This document shows positions 40,305 to 49,280 of a DNA stretch of 51,825 nucleotides, one piece after another (the first letter of the stretch is position 1; each line of letters starts with the position of its first letter). This DNA comes from Flavobacterium sp. ASV13. GTDB lineage: Bacteria; Bacteroidota; Bacteroidia; Flavobacteriales; Flavobacteriaceae. The translations under genes were made by a program, and so were the position numbers. Location: contig NZ_JQJY01000011.1 of NCBI RefSeq assembly GCF_000745775.1, positions 1-51,825 on the forward strand, given 5' to 3'. The notes beneath the pieces were generated by a model, which had not been told where the DNA came from, did not search any database, and worked only from the letters and a program-made list of their open reading frames with translations.

Positions 40305-43300
40305 TTATTCAATTGGAACATTCTTTTTGCGATTGAAAACCCAGAAAATAATTGGGAAAACTAATAGCGTCAGAATAGTTGCAGTGACTAAACCACCGAT
40401 AATTACTATTGCAAGAGGTTTTTGCGATTCAGAACCAATTCCTGTTGAAATTGCAGCGGGCATCAAACCTATTGAAGCCATTAACGCTGTCATTACTACC
40501 GCTCTTGTTCTTGCTTTTACTCCCATAAAAATAGATTCTTCGAGCGTAAATTTTGCCTTGAGATTATGATGAAATTCGGATATCAAAATTACACCATTCT
40601 GAATACAGATTCCTAGTAAAGCAATAAAACCAACACCTGCCGAGATACCAAAATTCATACCCGTAATATGCAGCGCAATAATTCCTCCAATAACCGCAAA
40701 CGGAACATTGGCTAAAACAAGCAATGAATCTTTGATATTTCCAAATAAAATAAAGAGCAAAACAAATATCCCAATTAAACTGATTGGCACTACTTGAGTC
40801 AAACGGGCGCTCGCACGCACCTGGTTTTCAAATTCGCCAGTCCAGCCTGTTGTATAGCCAGCAGGCATTTTTAATTCGGCTACTTTTTTCTGTGCTTCAG
40901 CAATTGTACTTCCTAAATCTCGATCACGAACAGAGAATTTTACTCCAATAAAACGTTTTGTGTTGTCTCTGTAAATGAAAGCAGGTCCAGTTATCGTTTT
41001 GATGTCGCAGATTTCTTTCAGCGGAATTTTAACGCCGCTGATTGTTGGAACTTTTAGTTCAGCCAAATCTTCTTCATCTTTTCGATATTCTTTTGAAAAA
41101 CGAACTCTGACATCAAATTTCTTTTCATCTTCATATTTTTCTGTAGCTGTTTTTCCTCCAAATGCCAATTCTAAAACCGCTTGTGCATCGCTTAATGTTA
41201 CGCCATAAGCAGCCATTTTTTCTCGATCTAAAATTACACTGATTTCTGGCTGTCCAACATTTCGAAGAATTCCGACATCTTTTATTCCTGGAATATTTTT
41301 GATTTTGTCTAAAACTTCATTGGATAATTCATCTAATTTATCAAGATCATCACCATAAATTTTTACAGCATTTGAAGCTTTAAAACCGGCAACAGATTCG
41401 GCTACGTTATCAATAACAGGTTGAGAATAATTATAAGTAATTCCTTGATGAACTTTCAGTTTCTCATCCATTTGATTAATCAAATCATCCATTGAAATTT
41501 TTCGTGTCCATTCCGATTTTGGTTTTAAATCAACTTGTAGCTGAATAAAACCAAATCCGTTTGGATCTGTTCCGTCGTTGCTTCGTCCGGTTTGTGATAG
41601 CACTTTTTTCACTTCAGGAAAACTTTCCAGGTCTTTTCGAATCATTGCTGCAGTTTGGACACTTTCAGGAAGTGACGAACTCATTGGCAATTCTGCTGTT
41701 ACCCATAAGGCGCCTTCGTTTAATTGAGGAAGGAATTCTGTACCTAAAAAAGTTGCAGAAAAGAAAACAGTAACTAATATAGCCACAGAAGTAATCAGCG
41801 TTTGTACTTTATGCTTGAATGTCCAGGCAAAACCTTTTCCAACAATTCTGTCCCAGAAATTCACAAAAGGATTGTGTTTTTCTTTTACATTTTTATTTAA
41901 TAAAATGTGTGATAAAACCGGTACCAGCGTCAAAGTAAAAAGTAATGCTCCCATTAAAGCAAAACCTAAAGTGTAGGCTAGAGGAGAGAACATTTTTCCT
42001 TCTACTTTCTGGAATGAAAATATTGGCAATAATGCTGTGATGATGATTAATTTCGAAAAGAAAATGGCTTTTCCCATTTCAGTTCCGGTTTTCTTAATCA
42101 AGCTTCCTTTTGCTATTTTGTTGTAAGCCGTCATTCCTAATTGATGTGCTCGATGATCAAGTACAACAAACAATCCTTCAACCATAACTACCGCACCATC
42201 AATAATAATTCCGAAATCGACTGCACCCAAACTCAATAAGTTGGCGCTCATTCCCATCATTTTTAAGCATAAAAACGCAAATAATAAGGATAACGGAATT
42301 ACTATAGAAACGGTAAAAGTTGTTCGCCAGTCGGCCATGAATAAGAATACGACGCAGGTAACCAGAATAATTCCTTCGAATAAATTGTGCATTACTGTTT
42401 CGGTAGTGAAATTCATTAAATTATCACGATCATAGAAAGTTTCAATTTTAATGTCTTTCGGAAGGATATTATCATTTAAATCCTTTATTTTATCTTTAAT
42501 TAAAGCTAATGTTTCCTGTGCGTTTTCGCCTTTTCGCATTACGACAATTCCTTCAACGGCATCATCGTTTTTTCCAATTCCGGTTTGTCCAACCCTTGGC
42601 ATTGCGCTTTCATAAACATTCGCAACATTTTTTACTAAAATCGGATTTCCTGCGGCATCATCAACAATAATGTTTTCAATGTCCGAAATTGATTTTAAAA
42701 GTCCAACACCACGAACAACAAATGCCTGTCCGTTTTTTTCAATAATATCTCCACCAACATTTAAGTTTCCGCCATTTACGGCATTATAAACCTGCAAAGG
42801 TGTAATGTTATATTTAGCCAATTTAATTGGATCAACTCCAACTTCATATGTTTTTGTCTGACCTCCAAAAACGTTCAAATCTGCTACACCAGGAACTGCA
42901 CGAAGCTGTTTGTCAATAACCCAGTTTTGATAAGTTAATAATTCACGGCTGTCTCTGCTGTCGCTTTTTACAATATATCGGAATATTTCTCCGGTTGGAC
43001 CATACGGAGGCTGAACATCTGGCTCCACATCATCAGGAAGCGAAACATTTTTTAATAAATTATTTACCTGCAAGCGTGCAAAAGTATCGTCGACACCATC
43101 ATCAAAAATGATTTTAATTACAGATAATCCAAACATTGTGATACTTCGAACGCTGGTCTTTTTCTGAACCGAGTTCATCGAAATCTCGATTGGAGAAGTT
43201 ACAAATCGCTCTACTTCTTCGGCACTTTTTCCGTTCCATTGTGTAATGATGATAATCTGAGTATTCGTAACATCCGGAAAGGCGTCGATAGGCATATTTT

Positions 43301-43403
43301 TGAAAGAAATAAATCCTGCAACTGCCAGTAATCCCACCCAAAAAAAGGTGAATGCTTTATTCTTAAGCGAAAAAGCAATTATATTTCTAATGAATTTGTT
43401 CAT
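40305..43403 (-). CDS. Heavy-metal-type RND efflux pump (CzcA/CusA family)
   Basis: 1032 residues, proton-driven inner-membrane pump of a tripartite efflux system. Twelve membrane helices with two large periplasmic loops. Typical pieces are the start FSLKNKAFTFFWVGLLAVAG, MPIDAFPDVTNTQ, the TM4 motif DFGIIIDGAVVMVEG (~395-409) with Asp, Asp and Glu as in CzcA-like pumps for divalent cations (CusA-type Cu/Ag pumps differ here), and GFIALLGICIQNGVILISEF in the second half. Substrate is inferred: Zn/Co/Cd/Ni-like rather than Cu/Ag. Last gene of the leftward operon tolC, adaptor, porin, RND, with a 78-base gap after the porin gene. Confidence 0.95.
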   Translation of the reverse strand: MNKFIRNIIAFSLKNKAFTFFWVGLLAVAGFISFKNMPIDAFPDVTNTQIIIITQWNGKSAEEVERFVTSPIEISMNSVQKKTSVRSITMFGLSVIKIIFDDGVDDTFARLQVNNLLKNVSLPDDVEPDVQPPYGPTGEIFRYIVKSDSRDSRELLTYQNWVIDKQLRAVPGVADLNVFGGQTKTYEVGVDPIKLAKYNITPLQVYNAVNGGNLNVGGDIIEKNGQAFVVRGVGLLKSISDIENIIVDDAAGNPILVKNVANVYESAMPRVGQTGIGKNDDAVEGIVVMRKGENAQETLALIKDKIKDLNDNILPKDIKIETFYDRDNLMNFTTETVMHNLFEGIILVTCVVFLFMADWRTTFTVSIVIPLSLLFAFLCLKMMGMSANLLSLGAVDFGIIIDGAVVMVEGLFVVLDHRAHQLGMTAYNKIAKGSLIKKTGTEMGKAIFFSKLIIITALLPIFSFQKVEGKMFSPLAYTLGFALMGALLFTLTLVPVLSHILLNKNVKEKHNPFVNFWDRIVGKGFAWTFKHKVQTLITSVAILVTVFFSATFLGTEFLPQLNEGALWVTAELPMSSSLPESVQTAAMIRKDLESFPEVKKVLSQTGRSNDGTDPNGFGFIQLQVDLKPKSEWTRKISMDDLINQMDEKLKVHQGITYNYSQPVIDNVAESVAGFKASNAVKIYGDDLDKLDELSNEVLDKIKNIPGIKDVGILRNVGQPEISVILDREKMAAYGVTLSDAQAVLELAFGGKTATEKYEDEKKFDVRVRFSKEYRKDEEDLAELKVPTISGVKIPLKEICDIKTITGPAFIYRDNTKRFIGVKFSVRDRDLGSTIAEAQKKVAELKMPAGYTTGWTGEFENQVRASARLTQVVPISLIGIFVLLFILFGNIKDSLLVLANVPFAVIGGIIALHITGMNFGISAGVGFIALLGICIQNGVILISEFHHNLKAKFTLEESIFMGVKARTRAVVMTALMASIGLMPAAISTGIGSESQKPLAIVIIGGLVTATILTLLVFPIIFWVFNRKKNVPIE

Positions 43404-43481
43404 TCTAAAAAGTATTTTTAATGATGAATTTTTATTTTTTTAATTCTGTTGCTTCGTTTTAAGAATGCATATTTTATATGA

Positions 43482-44747
43482 TTAGAACTCGGTGTGAAAA
43501 CGCAAGGCAAAAAATTGAATTGGACCTCTATCTTTATTATAAGCCGGATTCATTGCGAATTGATAATCTGGCGATAATGTAATATGTGTATTGGGTACCA
43601 AAAAGGAGTAATAAACTTCTACAATTTGCTCAATTCCATAATTTAAAGTTCCGTCACCAATCATAAAACCATTTCCTCCAAGTTTCTGATATTCTTTGTG
43701 AGGATTTGACAATCCGTTTGCTACGAGCGCAATTCCGCCAAAATCATCATTTCGATTCCACATTTTTCCATTCAAATGAATTCCCAATTGCGCCGATCGG
43801 TCAATTTCTGTAAATGCCCAGGTTTCGTTTTTTCCATCATTATAGCTTATTCGACCAAAAAGTCCCCAGCTATCATTGTGTGTATAATCCATATTTAAAC
43901 CAATTCCGTATTTGGTGCGACCATTTTGTCTTGTACTTTGAATATCAGGAGTTGTTATGAAATTGGAATTTGCTTCGTCATAATTACCCATTCCGGCTAC
44001 ATTTCTAAAGCCTAATAATTTTATATTGGCGCTGTCATTATTTTTAAAGATGATTTTTTTCTCCACTTCTATGTTTATCGCATTCGAATTGGCGAAGCTA
44101 AATTCAACGTTTGGACCATTGGCATACGTAGGTAATGCAGTTAAGGAACCTCTTATTTGCCAGGTATCAAATTGATAATTGGCATACAAACCATCTGTGT
44201 ATCCTCTAGTATTTGCAGCATAATCCCAAGCTCCGTAAGTCATTAGCGACCAGTTCAAAAATTGTGTTCTGGGATCATGCGAATAAAGACTGTTATCGAA
44301 ATAGTCTGATAATCCAAATTTTCCAAAAACCAACTGTAATGATTGATTATTTTTAAACTGAAATTTTTGTTCCAATAACATTCTTGCCACATAAACTACA
44401 GGTTTTGTATCTCCAATTCTGAAAGTTTCTCCGTTTGGAAAACCTCCCAACCCTCTGGCTGACGATAATCCTTCTCCTCCTGACATTTCAGGATTAAAAG
44501 TCACTGTAGCACCTTTCCAAAGCGGAACATCAAGATATAAGGTTGATGTTAATGATAATGCGCCTTCATCTTCTGGATGCATACTATTTGTTCCTGAATA
44601 GTCTGCATGAAAAGCGGGATGATATTGATATATAGACGTCATTTGAAATTTCAGACTATATTTTCGGATCGAATCTGTTTCTTGAGAAAATGAAAGCGTT
44701 GAAACAAATAACGTAGCAAACCCCAGTATTTTTGCAGATTTTTCCAT
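43482..44747 (-). CDS. OprB-family (carbohydrate-selective type) outer membrane porin
   Basis: 421 residues with a signal peptide (cleavage near TLSFSQ, residue ~21) and a C-terminal Phe (ALRFHTEF) typical of an outer-membrane beta barrel. The segments GALSLTSTLYLDVPLWKGATV, LGGFPNGETFRIGD, QLVFGKFGLSDYFDNS and NYGIEQIVEVYYSF are OprB landmarks in pieces. It starts 4 bases after the adaptor gene, inside the metal efflux operon. OprB porins usually take up sugars, so the place is unusual; a repurposed channel is possible but unproven. Confidence 0.87.
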   Translation of the reverse strand: MEKSAKILGFATLFVSTLSFSQETDSIRKYSLKFQMTSIYQYHPAFHADYSGTNSMHPEDEGALSLTSTLYLDVPLWKGATVTFNPEMSGGEGLSSARGLGGFPNGETFRIGDTKPVVYVARMLLEQKFQFKNNQSLQLVFGKFGLSDYFDNSLYSHDPRTQFLNWSLMTYGAWDYAANTRGYTDGLYANYQFDTWQIRGSLTALPTYANGPNVEFSFANSNAINIEVEKKIIFKNNDSANIKLLGFRNVAGMGNYDEANSNFITTPDIQSTRQNGRTKYGIGLNMDYTHNDSWGLFGRISYNDGKNETWAFTEIDRSAQLGIHLNGKMWNRNDDFGGIALVANGLSNPHKEYQKLGGNGFMIGDGTLNYGIEQIVEVYYSFLVPNTHITLSPDYQFAMNPAYNKDRGPIQFFALRFHTEF

Positions 44748-44751
44748 TTTC

Positions 44752-45837
44752 CTACTCGTTTAAGGCGCGGTAAATAAATAGCTGATTGTTGGTTATGACT
44801 TTTTCATTTTCTTTCAGACCACTTGAAATGTAAGTTGTTTTTCCAACGACTCTGTAAACGTCAACTTGTCTGGTTTCTATATTATGACGATCTTTAAAAA
44901 TCATTACGAAGTTTTTGCTTTTATCAAAAACAATGGCATCACTCGGAATCGCAATCATTGAATTATTTTCTTTGAAACATAATTTTATGTTGGCATTCAT
45001 ATCAGGTTTCAATAAATAATCTGAGTTTTGAAGTTTAATTCGGGCTTGCATTGCTTTTGTTTCAGGATCAATTACGTTGAAAATTTTATCGACTTTTCCT
45101 TTAAAAACTTTATCAGGATAACTTAAAGTTGTTACATCGGCATCAATTCCTAATTTTACTTTATTGATGTCCATTTCATTGATGTTAGCCATCGCCCAAA
45201 CTTCGCTTATTTCTGCAATATCAAAAATGTTTTCAGAACGATCGTTTCTTAAAAGCATATCTTGATTAATACTTTTTTGAATAATAAAACCGCTTATTGG
45301 CGCTGTAACTTCATATATAGAACCTGCTTTAATATTATAAATTTTATAGGTTTCTTGAATTTTTCCTAATTGTGACTGTGCTTTAGTCACTTCAGATTTC
45401 GCCTGAAGCACATCGCTTTCAGAATTTAATTTACCGTCAAATAATTCTTGGGCAACTTTCAAATTGTTTTTGGCTACCAATAAATCACTTTTAGCATCAA
45501 GTGATTGTTTTTCAAAATCAGCAATATCAGTACTTCTAATGGTTGCTAAAACCTGTCCCTTACGCACATAATCTCCAAGCTCAACATTTACTTTTATTAC
45601 ATTTCCGCCTACTAAAGGATAAACATCAATCATTTTGTTATTGTCAGCGGTAATTTTTCCGTAAAAATTCAATTCGTTTGTTACGGGTTGTGTTTGCGCG
45701 ACAGCAGTTGTAGTTGTTTTTAGCATTGAATCACTTAATGCAAAAGACGAATTAGTCTGCGGATTTTCTACCTCTTTTTTGCAGCTTGCTAGGGATAAAC
45801 TCACGATTGCAATTCCTATAATTAGTTTATGTTTCAT
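44752..45837 (-). CDS. RND efflux periplasmic adaptor (CusB/CzcB, HlyD family), lipoprotein
   Basis: 361 residues. Lipoprotein signal with lipobox LASC (Cys ~19). Adaptor order: barrel-sandwich lipoyl half IDVYPLVGGNVIKVNVELGD, helical hairpin ~105-160, second lipoyl half SIYEVTAPISGFIIQKSI, beta-barrel and membrane-proximal part. It links the RND pump to TolC. No long His/Met-rich metal-binding N-terminus is present. Lies 12 bases after the tolC gene and 4 before the porin gene. Confidence 0.94.
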   Translation of the reverse strand: MKHKLIIGIAIVSLSLASCKKEVENPQTNSSFALSDSMLKTTTTAVAQTQPVTNELNFYGKITADNNKMIDVYPLVGGNVIKVNVELGDYVRKGQVLATIRSTDIADFEKQSLDAKSDLLVAKNNLKVAQELFDGKLNSESDVLQAKSEVTKAQSQLGKIQETYKIYNIKAGSIYEVTAPISGFIIQKSINQDMLLRNDRSENIFDIAEISEVWAMANINEMDINKVKLGIDADVTTLSYPDKVFKGKVDKIFNVIDPETKAMQARIKLQNSDYLLKPDMNANIKLCFKENNSMIAIPSDAIVFDKSKNFVMIFKDRHNIETRQVDVYRVVGKTTYISSGLKENEKVITNNQLFIYRALNE

Positions 45838-45849
45838 CTGTTTATATTT

Positions 45850-47097
45850 TTAGAATAAGTCTTTATTGATTGTACTATTTAGTTCTTCGCCTGAAAGGGC
45901 CAGTTTTTTCTTTAGTTCATTTACTAGAATCGTAGCCTGATTATAACTTTCCATGAAATCGGTAAATTCTAGTAAACTCACATTTCGTTTTTGGAAGTTG
46001 TTAAGCATTCCGTTGTAAACTGCTTCAAAGTCGGCATTCACGGTTGGTTTTATTACCGAATAATTTTTACGTGATTCTTCCCATTTGTTCCAGGCCGAAG
46101 TAATTTCTGTTTGCAATTGCAGCTCAAAGTTTTGTTTTTCAACTTTAGACTGTTCTAAAATGGTTTGTGCATATTTAATATTTCCTTTGTTTTTGTTCCA
46201 AAGCGGAAGCGGAATACCAAGTGTTACATTTGCTTCCTTATTAAAAGCGCCGCCTCGTTGATCATAATTTGCACCTAAAGTTAAATCAGGAATAGAAAGT
46301 GATTTTTGCCATTTTACATTTAGTTCATTTGCATCAATTTCTTTTTGTTTAGCCAAATAATCAGGTCTGTTGGTAATGGCTTGATCTTCTAAAGATTTTA
46401 AATCGAAAGGCATTGTTTTCAAATATTTGCTGAATTCATCTTTTGAAACTTCTGGAACTATATTTTCGGTTGAATTCAGCAATAATCTCAAATTACCTTG
46501 TTCTTCAATATTGTCATTTACGACTTCCATTCGTTCATTTTTAAAATTGAGATACAACGACTGCAAACGAACAACATCTTTTAAAGGAACATTTCCTTTT
46601 TGTGCCTGAACGGAGTAGGAGTTAATTAAATCTTCAATATGGGCAAGTTGCTGATCTGTCGTTTCAAGACTTTTTGTATTGTAGTAAACAGTGTAAAAGC
46701 TTTTGCGCAATTGAAGTTTTAAAGTCCTCAAAAGATCATTAAATTGTAATTCAGCTAATTGTTCGTTGGTTTGCGCCAATTTTACTTCATTGCGTTTTTT
46801 TCCGCCTAAATAAATTAACTGCTCAATACCAAAGGATTTTTGTCCTTCTTTTCCAATGTCAAAATATTTGTTTGCATCGGGATTGTAAGCATTTAATTCT
46901 GCTGTTAAAGCTGGATTGTCCCAAATTTTTGCCTGAATCGTCAGCGCTTTCGAAGCATCAATATTATATTGAGAGGCCAGCAAAAAAAGATTTTTTTTAA
47001 GAAATTGACTTTCACAATCTTGAAGAGTGATTGTTTTTTGAGCCATTACTGCTTGATTTAGAATAACAAGCAGAAAAAATGCATATGCTTTTTTCAT
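45850..47097 (-). CDS. TolC-family outer membrane efflux channel (CusC/CzcC-like)
   Basis: 415 residues with signal peptide MKKAYAFFLLVILNQAVMAQ. Two repeats of the outer-membrane efflux protein fold, with long coiled-coil helices (about 100-230 and 300-410) and strand segments such as NPALTAELNAYN and LTLGANYDQRGGAFNKEANV. First gene of the efflux operon. The 87 bases in front contain a -7-like box (CATATTTG on the - strand, 47125-47118) and three direct repeats that look like a regulator binding site. Confidence 0.94.
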   Translation of the reverse strand: MKKAYAFFLLVILNQAVMAQKTITLQDCESQFLKKNLFLLASQYNIDASKALTIQAKIWDNPALTAELNAYNPDANKYFDIGKEGQKSFGIEQLIYLGGKKRNEVKLAQTNEQLAELQFNDLLRTLKLQLRKSFYTVYYNTKSLETTDQQLAHIEDLINSYSVQAQKGNVPLKDVVRLQSLYLNFKNERMEVVNDNIEEQGNLRLLLNSTENIVPEVSKDEFSKYLKTMPFDLKSLEDQAITNRPDYLAKQKEIDANELNVKWQKSLSIPDLTLGANYDQRGGAFNKEANVTLGIPLPLWNKNKGNIKYAQTILEQSKVEKQNFELQLQTEITSAWNKWEESRKNYSVIKPTVNADFEAVYNGMLNNFQKRNVSLLEFTDFMESYNQATILVNELKKKLALSGEELNSTINKDLF

Positions 47098-47117
47098 TGT
47101 ATCAATTTTAAGTTGTA

Positions 47118-47125
47118 CAAATATG
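47118..47125 (-). promoter_or_regulatory. Probable -7 box of the efflux operon (CATATTTG)
   Basis: One mismatch to TAnnTTTG, 20 bases before the tolC ATG. The -33 region would coincide with the first ACCTTAAA repeat, a layout fitting an activator-dependent promoter. Confidence 0.45.
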
Positions 47126-47145
47126 CTATCGACAGACTTTAAGTA

Positions 47146-47179
47146 ACCTTAAAATCTACCTTAAAAATACCTTAAAAAA
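47146..47179. promoter_or_regulatory. Operator-like direct repeats, three copies of ACCTTAAAA
   Basis: ACCTTAAAA occurs at 47146, 47158 and 47169 (+ strand reading), spaced 12 and 11 bases, about one helical turn, in the gap between the kinase stop and the tolC start. An inverted partial copy (CTTTAAG) is at 47137. OmpR/PhoB-type regulators bind such phased direct repeats, and such a regulator is encoded just upstream. Confidence 0.65.
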
Positions 47180-47184
47180 GAATA

Positions 47185-48543
47185 TTAATGAAAGAAAAGT
47201 TGAAATAAATTTATATTATCAGTTGGAACACTGTAGGTTATAGTTGTGTTGTGCAGAGAAAGTATTCGCTGAACAATACGCAGACCAAGCCCAAAGCCTG
47301 AAGTTCCTTTTGAGTTTTTACCTCGCATAAAAGGCTGGAAAAGATTTTTTTGCTCGTCTTCACTTAAGGTTTTTCCGTTATTCGAAATTGAAATTACAAG
47401 ATGATTATTCTCTTCGCTAATTTTGACTTTGGCTTGTTTATCATCGGAGTATACACAAGCATTTTTTAAAATATTGCCGAGTGCAATTTCTAAAAGATTT
47501 TTATTTCCTTTTACTTCTAAAACAGAATCCAGATTATCGCTTTCTTCCATTTCAAAAAGAATTACGAAATCAGGAAAGCTTTTATTTAAATTTTCTATGG
47601 CCGAAAATAAGATTTCGTCCATGCGTTGAACTTCTGTGTTTTCGTGATTCTTATTATCAATTTTCGAAAGAATCAATAAAGAATTAATTAATTCTGTCAA
47701 TTGGTTTACGTCTGATAAAATGGTTTTTAAAAATGATTTTCCTTTCTCAGAAGTGGCAGGATCTGTAACAACATTTTCAATCTGCGAAGTGATTCTGGAT
47801 AAAGGCGTTCGCAATTCGTGCGATGCGTGTGCGGTAAATTCTTTTTGTTTTTGATATGAAATCTCAATTCGGTCCATCATGAAATTGAATTCGTTTGCAA
47901 TCAAATCAATTTCATTTTTATTGCTTTTGGATTCTACACGCGTATCAAGATTATTTTCGTTTATATTTTTTATTTTTTGATGAAATACACTCAACGGATT
48001 CATAGCTTTTTTAACCATGAAGGATGTCAAGACCCAGCAAATACAAGTGAAAAATATATAAGATACGACTAAAGTATAACGAAGAAAAAGAAGCTTTCGT
48101 TTTCCATAATCATCTGTAGCCGAAATTAAAGCATAAAAATCTTTGTCTTTAGTATCATAAAAAACGCCATAAACTTCATAGTCGCCTTGTTGCTTAAAAA
48201 AGGTTTTATGTTTTTTCAGATATTTTAAATCTTCAACAGACCAATTTATCTTTGCATCATCAATACTGCTGTAAATCAGTTTGAAATGAGAATCAAAAAC
48301 CAAAGTCTTTTCATCATACAATTTGTTGATTGAATTTTGATCGATAATTTTCAAAAGCTGATCATCAACTTCTTTTACATTTACCAAAAGTTTGATGTTC
48401 GAAAGCGCTTTAATTTCTAAACGATCACGGAATTCTTCTTTTCGAAAATTGGAATACAAAACAAATATCACCGTTGAAGCCAATCCAAAAAGGATTGTAA
48501 ACAGCAAACTTACCAAAAGTGATATTCTGTTTTTTAATGTCAT
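47185..48543 (-). CDS. Sensor histidine kinase of the efflux two-component system
   Basis: 452 residues. Two membrane helices (~8-30 and ~150-172) frame a periplasmic sensor of ~120 residues. A HAMP linker follows (~172-225), then HisKA with ASHELRTPLSR (His ~241), N box GNILKNACVYSDD (~353) and G box GTSGFGLGLRIVQ (~415). Resembles the CusS/CzcS-type kinases that sense periplasmic metal, though no obvious metal-binding cluster is visible in the sensor. Its start overlaps the regulator stop by four bases (ATGA). Confidence 0.94.
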   Translation of the reverse strand: MTLKNRISLLVSLLFTILFGLASTVIFVLYSNFRKEEFRDRLEIKALSNIKLLVNVKEVDDQLLKIIDQNSINKLYDEKTLVFDSHFKLIYSSIDDAKINWSVEDLKYLKKHKTFFKQQGDYEVYGVFYDTKDKDFYALISATDDYGKRKLLFLRYTLVVSYIFFTCICWVLTSFMVKKAMNPLSVFHQKIKNINENNLDTRVESKSNKNEIDLIANEFNFMMDRIEISYQKQKEFTAHASHELRTPLSRITSQIENVVTDPATSEKGKSFLKTILSDVNQLTELINSLLILSKIDNKNHENTEVQRMDEILFSAIENLNKSFPDFVILFEMEESDNLDSVLEVKGNKNLLEIALGNILKNACVYSDDKQAKVKISEENNHLVISISNNGKTLSEDEQKNLFQPFMRGKNSKGTSGFGLGLRIVQRILSLHNTTITYSVPTDNINLFQLFFH

Positions 48544-49220
48544 TCCTGATTGCTTAAATAATAGCCATAGCCGACTTTAGTTCGAATAAGTTTTGTTTCG
48601 TGGTCTTTATCGATTTTTTTTCGAAGAAAATTAATATAGACTTCAATCGTATTTTGATTGGTTTCAATATGATAATCCCAGAGTTTTTCAGCAATAAATT
48701 GTTTTGAAAGGACTTTTCCTTTGGCATGAGCCAAAATCATAATCAGCTTGAACTCCTTTGGAGTAAGTTTGATTTCTTCGCCTGAGCGAAATACTTTCAT
48801 TTCTTCTTCAAAAATTTCCAAATCTTCGATTGTGATTTTTTTCTCAGTTTGCTGCGGAATCTCTTTTCGTCTTAATAAAGATGAAATTCGGGCAAACAAT
48901 TCTTCGAAATGAAAAGGCTTTACTAAATAGTCATCGGCGCCATTGTCAAAAGAAGCAAGTTTGTCGTCAATTTCACTGAAAGCCGTCAACATAATTATTG
49001 GCGTTTTTTTATCATTTTCACGAACGCCTTTGCAAACATCAATGCCATTCGTACCGGGAACATTAATATCAAGAATGATTAAATCATATTCATGAGGAGC
49101 ATATTTTTTCAACAATAACGCGCCATCATAATAAGGAATGCACTCAAAGCCTTTCGAAGAAAAAAATGCGGAGATTTCTTTCGATAAAGTAAAATCGTCT
49201 TCGAGCAATAAAATTTTCAT
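48540..49220 (-). CDS. OmpR/PhoB-family response regulator
   Basis: 226 residues. Receiver domain (1-115) with acidic pair LLLEDDFTLS, phospho-acceptor Asp ~52 in LIILDINVPG, Thr in MLTAFSE and Lys in YLVKPFHFEEL. C-terminal winged helix (~125-222) with LTPKEFKLIMILA and NTIEVYINFLRKKID, ending RTKVGYGYYL. Overlaps the kinase gene by four bases; together they probably control the efflux operon directly downstream through the repeats at 47146. Confidence 0.96.
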   Translation of the reverse strand: MKILLLEDDFTLSKEISAFFSSKGFECIPYYDGALLLKKYAPHEYDLIILDINVPGTNGIDVCKGVRENDKKTPIIMLTAFSEIDDKLASFDNGADDYLVKPFHFEELFARISSLLRRKEIPQQTEKKITIEDLEIFEEEMKVFRSGEEIKLTPKEFKLIMILAHAKGKVLSKQFIAEKLWDYHIETNQNTIEVYINFLRKKIDKDHETKLIRTKVGYGYYLSNQE

Positions 49221-49234
49221 ATATAACTTATTTA

Positions 49235-49267
49235 TAAATTAGGCCGTTTTAAAAACAGCCTAATTTA
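49235..49267 (-). terminator. Hairpin between the M42 peptidase and regulator genes
   Basis: TAAATTAGGC (49235-49244) pairs perfectly with 49258-49267, and the inner GTTTT/AAAAC extends the stem. No T run on the leftward side. Probably ends the M42 transcript and lies 14 bases before the regulator start. Confidence 0.55.
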
Positions 49268-49280
49268 TGCTTTATATTTT

